Of a stretch of 11,148 nt of DNA, positions 1 through 6,325 are shown piece by piece. The stretch covers positions 1 through 11,148 of the forward strand of contig JBLIOI010000143.1 in assembly GCA_047639675.1 (NCBI GenBank). The letters are read 5' to 3'. This DNA comes from JABACD01 sp047639675 (GTDB taxonomy: Bacteria; Planctomycetota; UBA1135; GCA-002686595). The notes under the pieces were generated by a model. The model was not told where the DNA came from and did not search any database. It was given only the letters and a program-made list of their open reading frames with translations. The position numbers were made by a program, and so were the translations under genes. Numbering within the stretch: the first letter of the stretch is position 1; each line of letters opens with the position of its first letter.

Positions 1-1143
1 TGCGAGCAAAGCCTCCGCATGGCGCTCGTCGAGAATGGGGCGCAATTGATCATCTTCGCGCTCAATGATCGCGAGGATCGCGTAAGCATTGTCACGCAGA
101 ATCCATTGGCCCGTGAAGGATCGGCGCAGGAGTTCCAGATCTAGGTGCTCCACTCTCGATTGGCCAAGTGCCAGGAGCACGCGATTCGCAACCCGTGCGG
201 ATCGGTCGTCGAGATGCTCGAAGAGCAACTCCAAGACAGCCGGGTCATCGAGATTCTTGATTTGATCGACGATGAACTCGCGAATCTCCGTGCGCGTCGA
301 TTTGAGTGCTGGAGCCACGACCGGCAAAAGCTCGACAGTGATTTCACCGCGTAAGTGACGCATGGCAGCGCGACGCATCGGACGTTGCCGGTGTTCTAGT
401 AACTCGATTAGCAGCCGAGGAGATCCATTGACCGGATCGCGCTCGACCATTTCGTCCAAGAGCAATCCCCCACTCTTGCCGATCGTCGAGCTACGCAAGA
501 GAGAAAGAACGCGTTGCGAATCCTCCGAGTATCCCGCGCGAATCAAAACGCGGCCCGCCACAAGCGCCACCGCTGGCGACTCGTCATGCAACACAATCCT
601 TGAGATCACTAGACCGGGCTCACCCAATCCTAGCAAGGACTCTACACCCTTCTCAATCACAGAAGCTTCCAGAGTCTCCGACGCTGCAACTTGGCGCAAG
701 ATGAAGCCAGCCGCCGTATCGCCGTAGCGCGCGCCTGAAACCAAGATGCCAGTATTTGTCCCACGCCCGTCGGGTCCGGGCAGCGGATAGTCGAGCCGCC
801 TATTCGGCAAGGCCAAGCGCTGCTCCTCGGCAACTTCTTGCGAACGCCGGTGGATGCGGCGCTGCGCACAGGGACCGCAATGCGCGATGTAGGTTCCGTC
901 GGGTTGGATCCCACTGAAGTCCGCGAGGTAGTTGTGTTCGCCACACTTTCCGCAGACGAGATGCGGGACGACACCGGTTCCACGCCGGCGCGGCTTTTCC
1001 TCGGCCCCTTTCTTCTTCGCGCTATCGGCTGATTTCTTCTTGGGCTTGGGCAGGCTGAGCTGGGCGCAAACACTTGAGGAGAGCAGTAGGAGGAAGCTTA
1101 AGGATGCAATCCCAGCCTGGATTCTGCTGACTTGGCGCGACAT
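1..1143 (-). CDS. Secreted CxxC-pair and HEAT-repeat protein, C-terminus cut by window edge
   Basis: An open frame of 381 codons runs from an ATG at 1143 off the left edge without a stop. Residues 1-27 form a Sec signal peptide: basic residues R3 and R7, a hydrophobic stretch with four leucines at 18-21, and a likely signal peptidase I cut after V-C-A (27/28). A Lys/Arg-rich linker (33-54) follows. Two cysteine pairs, C64-x2-C67 and C89-x2-C92, with 21 residues between them look like a small zinc-ribbon-type or redox module. From about residue 140 to the edge the protein is made of short amphipathic helix pairs of HEAT/PBS type (for example around residues 285-345, rich in L, V, R and D), which normally act as protein-binding scaffolds. 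No catalytic domain is visible. The signal peptide decides the start; there is no strong Shine-Dalgarno. It lies 214 bp downstream of the kinase gene on the same strand, so co-transcription is possible but not shown. The partner and role are unknown. Confidence 0.85.
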   Translation of the reverse strand, partial: MSRQVSRIQAGIASLSFLLLLSSSVCAQLSLPKPKKKSADSAKKKGAEEKPRRRGTGVVPHLVCGKCGEHNYLADFSGIQPDGTYIAHCGPCAQRRIHRRSQEVAEEQRLALPNRRLDYPLPGPDGRGTNTGILVSGARYGDTAAGFILRQVAASETLEASVIEKGVESLLGLGEPGLVISRIVLHDESPAVALVAGRVLIRAGYSEDSQRVLSLLRSSTIGKSGGLLLDEMVERDPVNGSPRLLIELLEHRQRPMRRAAMRHLRGEITVELLPVVAPALKSTRTEIREFIVDQIKNLDDPAVLELLFEHLDDRSARVANRVLLALGQSRVEHLDLELLRRSFTGQWILRDNAYAILAIIEREDDQLRPILDERHAEALLA

Positions 1144-1180
1144 GCGGGGTGTCTCTGGGGCGAAGAAGTAGGTTGGCGAC

Positions 1181-1196
1181 GGGTCAATAGTGACCC
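1181..1196. repeat. Perfect 6-4-6 inverted repeat upstream of the HEAT-repeat gene
   Basis: GGGTCA (1181-1186) and TGACCC (1191-1196) are exact inverse copies separated by four bases. The element lies 37 nt upstream of the ATG at 1143, where an operator or a 5'-leader hairpin would sit. On the minus strand it contains TTGACC, but no matching -10 box lies 16-18 nt further on, so I do not call a promoter. It has no T-tract and is not a standard terminator. The structure is certain; a function is inference. Confidence 0.55.
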
Positions 1197-1229
1197 ATCC
1201 AGCCAGGGTTTACGGAGGGAGTTTCCGAG

Positions 1230-1256
1230 GTACCCATATTAGAGGGCACAGGGTAC
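1230..1256. repeat. Inverted repeat GTACCC-15-GGGTAC
   Basis: Arms at 1230-1235 and 1251-1256 match perfectly as inverse copies around a 15-nt spacer. The spacer holds, on the minus strand, an A/T-rich TAATAT that could serve as a -10 box for the HEAT-repeat gene, though no good -35 is present. A regulator site or weak RNA hairpin are both possible, and six-base arms can arise by chance. Confidence 0.3.
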
Positions 1257-1290
1257 GGGAATTCTCTCCTTCTGGCCCCCCCAGTTGGCA

Positions 1291-1311
1291 CTCCAATTCC
1301 CGAAGTTGGAG
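1291..1311. repeat. Short hairpin just downstream of the kinase gene
   Basis: CTCCAA (1291-1296) and TTGGAG (1306-1311) are inverse copies around 9 nt. It lies 46 nt beyond the kinase stop codon in the direction of kinase transcription, so it could stabilise or end that transcript. No run of T follows on the minus strand, so a Rho-independent terminator is not supported. Confidence 0.25.
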
Positions 1312-1357
1312 GCTCATCAAGCCCCGGGAGTCACGATCAGCAGTTATGCCAAGGCCG

Positions 1358-4093
1358 CTAGGCCGCGTGTGGGTCGCGTGAACCGACCCGGTGCCGCTCT
1401 ATGCAGCGGTGCAATTCGGCAAACAGAGCCGTCTGGTCGATTGGCTTGGTCGCATATCCGTCGCAGCCCCCCGCGAGACAGCGTTTCCGGGATCCATCCA
1501 TCGCGTCTGCCGTTAGGGCAATGATCGGCAGATCGAAGCCTTCCTTACGTAATTGCTCGGTGGCGCCCAAGCCGTCCAGGTTCGGCATCATGATGTCCAT
1601 CAAGATTGCATCGAACTGATTGTGCCCCCGCGCAGCTTCCCGAACAGCAGTTACGGCCTCAATCCCGTCGGCTACGGTCTCCACCTCAGCCCCAGAATTT
1701 GCCAAGATTCGCGCCACCAACCTACGGTTGATCGCCGTGTCTTCCGCCAATAATAGGCGGAACGGGATTCGACGAACCACCTTTGAAATCTCTCTTTGCG
1801 TTGACACCGGGTTGACCGGACGCTGGAGGCTCCAGACTTCACCGGCTTGCTTCGGAATCTCCAGAACGAAGCGGCTGCCGCTTCCCTCCTCACTCCGACA
1901 GCTGAGATCACCACCGATGATCCACGCTAGGCGCCGACTCAACGCGAGACCAATCCCCGTTCCTCCGAAGCGTCGCGTGGTCGAGATGTCCGCTTGCTGA
2001 AATTCCTGAAAGATTCCCAACTGTTGCTCTTCGGTCATACCAATGCCCGTGTCCACAACTTCAACGAAGAGTGCTTGTCCATCGACACCATCGTCGCAGC
2101 GCATGGTGATGTGTATGTGTCCCGCTTCGGTGAACTTGATCGCATTGCCAACCAGATTGAGAATGATTTGGCGCAGGCGTGTCGGATCCGTGAGCATTTT
2201 TTTCGGTAAGCCACCGTCAAAGCGAAGAGACAAATCCAAACCCTTCGCTTGCGCTCTTTCGGTCATGAGATCGCTCACATCCTGAGCGACCTTCCACGGC
2301 GACGTCGCGATCCTCTCAGCGCTCAACTTGCCTGCTTCGACCTTGGAGAGATCCAGGATGTCATTGATTATCGTCAACAGATGCTTCGAACTACTGAGTA
2401 TCGTTTCGACGCAAACCTCGGGATCTTCCGGAGCATTATTCTTGTCCAGTAGCAAGTCTGCGTAGCCAATGATCGACGTCATCGGTGTCCGAATCTCGTG
2501 ACTCATGTTGGTCAAGAATCTGGATTTCGCAGCGTTCGCGCTCTCCGCATCACCTAGAGCCTCGCGCAACTTATTGCTCAGAGTTTCGCTGGTAATCGCA
2601 TCACCCAAGAGCCGTGTGGTTGCCGTAAGCATCTCAAGACGCCAAGCATTCATGCGCGGCGCGCGATTGCTAGAAATAATCAGTGTGCCACGCATCGCCA
2701 TTCCACCAAAGGGGACCAAGTAGTAGCCGGATTCAGAGCCGTCAGGCTGCTTTGAACTCGTAACCTGAAGTTCCCAACTTTGATCAACTCGCTCTAGATC
2801 GTCAGCCAATTCTAACAGCGTGGATGGTTTGAAGAGTGCCGTCCCTAAGGTTTGCTTCTCTCCAAAGCCTCCAAGGAATTCGCCAACGAGCGCTGCACCG
2901 CGTTCCCTGCAAAAGTCATCGACCCGGAACATCGCATCTAACGCGCGCACGATGCGGTCATCCAGCGGTTTGGGTTCTTGTAAGATACTCGCAACTTCGG
3001 CGCGCACATCGGCCTGCTGTTTCAGCAATCGATCTCGCGCCCTCTCGCGAACTTGCTCGGTGATATTACGCTGGGCGGCAACGATCCCCTCGAACTCACC
3101 GTGCTCTCCGCGGATCGGTGAAATGCTGAGATCGGCCCAGTAGCTCTCTCCGACTCCACTTGTCGAACCAAGAGCTTTAAGACTCAGTTGACTGCACCAG
3201 GGGCGGTCACTAGCGTGCTCTCCCCAGAGATCCTGGTAGTCACCTTGTGGCGCACCCCGGCCCCACAAGGTTCGCGTATTTTCGCCCAAAACCTGGGACT
3301 TCAGGAGGCCGTTCAGATCGCAGAACGACTGATTCGCGAATTGGATGGTTCCGTCCGGCGCACCGATCACGATGCCGTCCGAGATGCTCTCGATCGCATC
3401 GATCACGTGCCGCGAATCGCGTTCACGTTGGCGTAGATCCTTCTCCAACCTGACGCACCGCAGAACCTCACGCAGCGCCAGAAGCCAAACGAAAAAGATC
3501 GCGCTAAACTGAAAGACTGAGAGGAGTTCCAAGTTGCTGGTGTTCTCTGTCGTGTCCCTCTCTTGCTGTGCAAGCCGATTACTGACAGAACGAACAAATC
3601 CCTCTTGTCCAGCACTGGAGAGGCGCTTCCATTTACCGTACATATCGCTCAACAAGATCGCCTGTGCAGCAGTGCTATGACCTTTTGCAACGAGTTCGAA
3701 AGAGCGCTCCTCCATCGCGACCAGCTCGTTATTGGGGGCTTCAGAATTCAACTCCAAACGCTCAGTTTCCTCGCGTGTGCCGAGCCCCTTCGCTCCCGCG
3801 ATCGAATCGGCCAACAGGGAGGCATGAGCAAAGTAACGCTCCCGCCAGTGTTCCTGTCCGGTCAAGGCGTACTGCCTGGCCGACATAGTCTGAATCTCGT
3901 TCAGGTATTGGATGCGGCTCGAGAACTGCGCCATCCTTGAAGTGAGCGTCATCACATCGACCGTCTCCGTCAGGGCGGTCCGGTAGCTGAACAATTGCAG
4001 AACAGCTACGGCGACCGTCAGGACCATTCCAAGCAACAAGGGTGCTAAGGCGTGGCTGAGAGTACGAGTAGATTGAATGGAAGCCTTGCTCAT
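1358..4093 (-). CDS. Membrane-bound hybrid sensor histidine kinase (CHASE3-like, PAS, HisKA, HATPase, REC)
   Basis: A 911-residue inner-membrane phosphorelay kinase. TM1 is at about 17-37 and TM2 at about 190-208. The loop between them (38-189) is a predicted helical bundle with an R-x-Y-x-L-T-G type stretch near 73-79, resembling CHASE3/four-helix-bundle sensors. A PAS/PAC unit follows (about 226-345), then an unassigned GAF-like segment (about 366-505). HisKA carries the S-H-E-I-R-T-P box with the phospho-accepting H532. The ATPase domain shows the N box (N646, N650, K653), G1 D-T-G-I-G from D681, and G2 G-T-G-I-G from 711. The C-terminal receiver has acidic residues E784/D785, phospho-acceptor D833, T861 and K883, so all catalytic positions look intact. 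The ATG at 4093 has AGGA about 5 nt upstream and precedes TM1 directly. No HPt domain, output domain or separate response regulator is nearby, so phosphate must pass to partners encoded elsewhere. The ligand is unknown. The 5' and 3' gaps both hold inverted repeats. Confidence 0.95.
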   Translation of the reverse strand: MSKASIQSTRTLSHALAPLLLGMVLTVAVAVLQLFSYRTALTETVDVMTLTSRMAQFSSRIQYLNEIQTMSARQYALTGQEHWRERYFAHASLLADSIAGAKGLGTREETERLELNSEAPNNELVAMEERSFELVAKGHSTAAQAILLSDMYGKWKRLSSAGQEGFVRSVSNRLAQQERDTTENTSNLELLSVFQFSAIFFVWLLALREVLRCVRLEKDLRQRERDSRHVIDAIESISDGIVIGAPDGTIQFANQSFCDLNGLLKSQVLGENTRTLWGRGAPQGDYQDLWGEHASDRPWCSQLSLKALGSTSGVGESYWADLSISPIRGEHGEFEGIVAAQRNITEQVRERARDRLLKQQADVRAEVASILQEPKPLDDRIVRALDAMFRVDDFCRERGAALVGEFLGGFGEKQTLGTALFKPSTLLELADDLERVDQSWELQVTSSKQPDGSESGYYLVPFGGMAMRGTLIISSNRAPRMNAWRLEMLTATTRLLGDAITSETLSNKLREALGDAESANAAKSRFLTNMSHEIRTPMTSIIGYADLLLDKNNAPEDPEVCVETILSSSKHLLTIINDILDLSKVEAGKLSAERIATSPWKVAQDVSDLMTERAQAKGLDLSLRFDGGLPKKMLTDPTRLRQIILNLVGNAIKFTEAGHIHITMRCDDGVDGQALFVEVVDTGIGMTEEQQLGIFQEFQQADISTTRRFGGTGIGLALSRRLAWIIGGDLSCRSEEGSGSRFVLEIPKQAGEVWSLQRPVNPVSTQREISKVVRRIPFRLLLAEDTAINRRLVARILANSGAEVETVADGIEAVTAVREAARGHNQFDAILMDIMMPNLDGLGATEQLRKEGFDLPIIALTADAMDGSRKRCLAGGCDGYATKPIDQTALFAELHRCIERHRVGSRDPHAA

Positions 4094-4140
4094 GAATCCT
4101 GAGTTGTGCGAGAACCGGCCTTCCCTCTTTCGACCGCCCC

Positions 4141-4154
4141 AAGCCTGCAGGCTT
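4141..4154. promoter_or_regulatory. Perfect 14-bp palindrome upstream of the kinase gene, possible operator
   Basis: AAGCCTGCAGGCTT reads the same on both strands with no spacer. It lies 47 nt upstream of the kinase start, within the expected promoter or 5'-leader region on the minus strand. A spacer-less palindrome of this length suits binding of a dimeric regulator better than an RNA hairpin. I could not identify a convincing -35/-10 pair next to it. The palindrome is seen directly; operator function is inference. Confidence 0.4.
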
Positions 4155-4233
4155 AGACAACAACCGGGGTCTAATGCCGAGTTCAGTATTTCGGCTCTGA
4201 TTCGGGTTAGAAACAGTGGGGAAAAGACCGCAG

Positions 4234-4253
4234 TTCGCCCAAGATTGGGCGAA
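4234..4253. repeat. Perfect 9-2-9 inverted repeat after recG, possible terminator or operator
   Basis: TTCGCCCAA (4234-4242) and TTGGGCGAA (4245-4253) are exact inverse copies separated by 2 nt. In RNA this gives a strong 8-bp stem with a 4-nt loop. On the minus strand it begins 35 nt beyond the recG stop and is followed some 7 nt after the stem by the pyrimidine-rich TCTTTTCCCC, so an imperfect intrinsic terminator of the recG transcript is the simplest reading. The U-tract is displaced and mixed with C, so an operator for the kinase gene about 140 nt downstream remains open. The exact symmetry is certain. Confidence 0.55.
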
Positions 4254-4288
4254 GAGGAGTCGCGAGCCCTTAAAATGGCACAGGCGGC

Positions 4289-6325
4289 CTAAATCAGCCT
4301 TTTCGAGCGACTGGCAATCCAACCGGCAGCCAAGCGCGCTCGCAACGACGGGTCTCCTTGGAGCAAGTCCCGAGCGGCTGTCAGCAAGTCGATTTCCCCT
4401 CCCAGCTTTGACAACAAGCCGCCAAACTCACCCGACTGGCGCACGCCTGCCAATTGCCCCATGCCACGGCGAGCCAGGTCCTCTTCAGCTATCTCGAAAC
4501 CGTCGCTGCAGCGCTCGAGCAATTCGAAGCGCTCCTTGGCGATCGCCTTCCCAAAGATCAGGCACCATGAGTCGAGTTCGCTACGACCGACTCGCCCACG
4601 CAATTGATGCAAGCCAGCGAGCCCCAATCGTTCGGCCTCTTCGATCACCATCACTGTCGCTCGGGGGACGTCCACGCCCACTTCGATAACAGTAGTTGCC
4701 ACCAACAATCGGACGTCGCCCGATCGGAAGGCGGCGATGCGTTTCGCCCGCTCTTCCGCTGCAAGGCGTCCGTGTACCAATTCAATACCAAACTCATTTA
4801 GATCACTGGTGCGCAACCGGCGCAACGCTTCTTCAGCCCCGGCTACATCCTCAGCGCCAATGAGTGGACACACCCAATAGACTTGCTCGCCCGCCTCTAA
4901 TCGTTCGCGCAGGAACAAGGGTAGGCGCTCACCGTCCTTTGGCCGTAACCAACGTGTGCGCACCAAGCCGCGTCCCGCAGGCTTCTCGCGTAGGACGCTC
5001 ACGTCAAGGTCCCCATAGATAGTCAGCGCCAATGTGCGTGGAATCGGAGTCGCAGTCATCAAGAGTAAGTGTGCCTCTTGGCCCTTTTGGACCAAACGTG
5101 CGCGCTGCGCAACGCCAAAGCGGTGCTGCTCATCGATGATTGCCAAAGCCAAGCGTGCGTAGTGCACATCGCGCGAGAAGAGCGCATGAGTACCAAATAA
5201 GACGTCAATTTCTCCGGCCTTGAGGCGTTTCAAAAGATCGCGCCGCGCGCGGCTGCCCATCGAGCCCGTCAGGAGTTCCGTACAAAGGCCGCCCTTCCTC
5301 AACAAGCCACGCAGTCCAAAGTAGTGTTGTTCAGCGAGCAATTCCGTAGGCGCCATAAATGCAGCTTGTCCACCCGCCTCGCAAGCAGCGGCGCAGGCAC
5401 ACAGAGCGAGCACTGTCTTTCCCGAGCCAACGTCGCCCTGTAGCAAGCGGCGCATTGGTGCACCGCGCGCCATGTCACGCTTTAGTTCCTCGAGGATCTG
5501 ATCTTGTCCAGAAGTGAGCTCGAAGGGCAAGCTCTCGCGCAGTCCATGGGCATTCCACGCTGCTGGCTCGACACGCACCGCCCCACCAGCTTCCGGTCCA
5601 CTCAGGCTGCGCTCAAGTACGCGCGCCTGCAAGGGCAATAGGGTCTCTAATAGCACTCTCCGACGCGCTGCATGAAAGGCATCTGGCGAACTCGGATTGT
5701 GTAGTTCCTGCACTGAATCCGGTAACTGCGGCAGAGAAAGCCGGTCCAAAGCTTGGGTTTCAAGGTGCTCTTCTAACTCCCCGTGCACTTCCTCCACGGC
5801 CAATAGAATTAGGGAGTGCAGCAAATCCTGGCCAATTCCCGACGTCAGCCCATAAACACCAGACCAACTCCCCGTAGGCAAGCTCGCGGTGCCCTCGGCG
5901 GACTGCGGTGAAACAACCAGCGGCCCTTTTGACGACCGTGTGACTTGCCCGGCAAAGGTGTAAGTGGAACCCTTCGCAAAGCGCGTCCTTTGCCAAGGCT
6001 GATTGAAGTAGACCACCTCGAGACTCGCTCCCTCCGCCACAACCGTCAGACGTAGCGTGCAACGCCGACCAAATCGATTGAAGCGATGTTTGTCGACAGC
6101 GCCCGAGAAGACGACGGTCTCTTTTTCGGAACTCTCGCAAGCATCGGCAAGTGATAGAGCTCTGCCCGACGGTTCAAGCCTGTGCGGAATATGAAACACT
6201 AGATCGCGCAGATTCATCAGTCCGATGCGCTCCAGTAAGTTCGCGCGCGCCGGACCAACGCCGCGCAGCCAAGTCACGGGTTTATCTAGCCCTTGCGCCA
6301 GGTCCTCTTGACCCTCAGCGGTCAT
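4289..6325 (-). CDS. recG: ATP-dependent DNA helicase RecG
   Basis: RecG is a monomeric double-strand DNA translocase that regresses stalled replication forks and processes branched intermediates. The 678-residue product is close to the E. coli length of 693. The N-terminus has a helix-hairpin-helix-like stretch with G-V-G-P near residue 22, followed by L-P/I-P-H type residues typical of the start of RecG, then the OB-fold wedge (about 70-145). Helicase motifs are in order: Walker A G-D-V-G-S-G-K-T (297-304), DEQH (398-401) followed by R-F-G, T-A-T-P (424-427), a motif IV/V region with H-G-R at 518-520, and R-G-R-V-G-R (576-581). The later R-Q-S-G motif (629-632) belongs to the RecG-specific C-terminal region. 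I chose the ATG at 6325 because it places the start where the family begins. The frame stays open upstream only inside the lipoprotein gene, which it overlaps by 11 nt; AGG lies immediately upstream. The overlap suggests translational coupling. Confidence 0.97.
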   Translation of the reverse strand: MTAEGQEDLAQGLDKPVTWLRGVGPARANLLERIGLMNLRDLVFHIPHRLEPSGRALSLADACESSEKETVVFSGAVDKHRFNRFGRRCTLRLTVVAEGASLEVVYFNQPWQRTRFAKGSTYTFAGQVTRSSKGPLVVSPQSAEGTASLPTGSWSGVYGLTSGIGQDLLHSLILLAVEEVHGELEEHLETQALDRLSLPQLPDSVQELHNPSSPDAFHAARRRVLLETLLPLQARVLERSLSGPEAGGAVRVEPAAWNAHGLRESLPFELTSGQDQILEELKRDMARGAPMRRLLQGDVGSGKTVLALCACAAACEAGGQAAFMAPTELLAEQHYFGLRGLLRKGGLCTELLTGSMGSRARRDLLKRLKAGEIDVLFGTHALFSRDVHYARLALAIIDEQHRFGVAQRARLVQKGQEAHLLLMTATPIPRTLALTIYGDLDVSVLREKPAGRGLVRTRWLRPKDGERLPLFLRERLEAGEQVYWVCPLIGAEDVAGAEEALRRLRTSDLNEFGIELVHGRLAAEERAKRIAAFRSGDVRLLVATTVIEVGVDVPRATVMVIEEAERLGLAGLHQLRGRVGRSELDSWCLIFGKAIAKERFELLERCSDGFEIAEEDLARRGMGQLAGVRQSGEFGGLLSKLGGEIDLLTAARDLLQGDPSLRARLAAGWIASRSKRLI

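Noticed and set aside
1168..1190. Sigma-70 type -35 box TTGACC upstream of the HEAT-repeat gene
   Set aside because: No acceptable -10 box lies 16-18 nt downstream on the minus strand.
3762..4322. 186-codon minus-strand open frame across the recG-kinase gap
   Set aside because: It overlaps both well-supported genes in another frame, has no recognisable motif or ribosome binding site.
4216..4689. 157-codon plus-strand open frame
   Set aside because: It runs antisense to the end of recG, is rich in R, S and P as expected of a shadow frame, and shows no domain.
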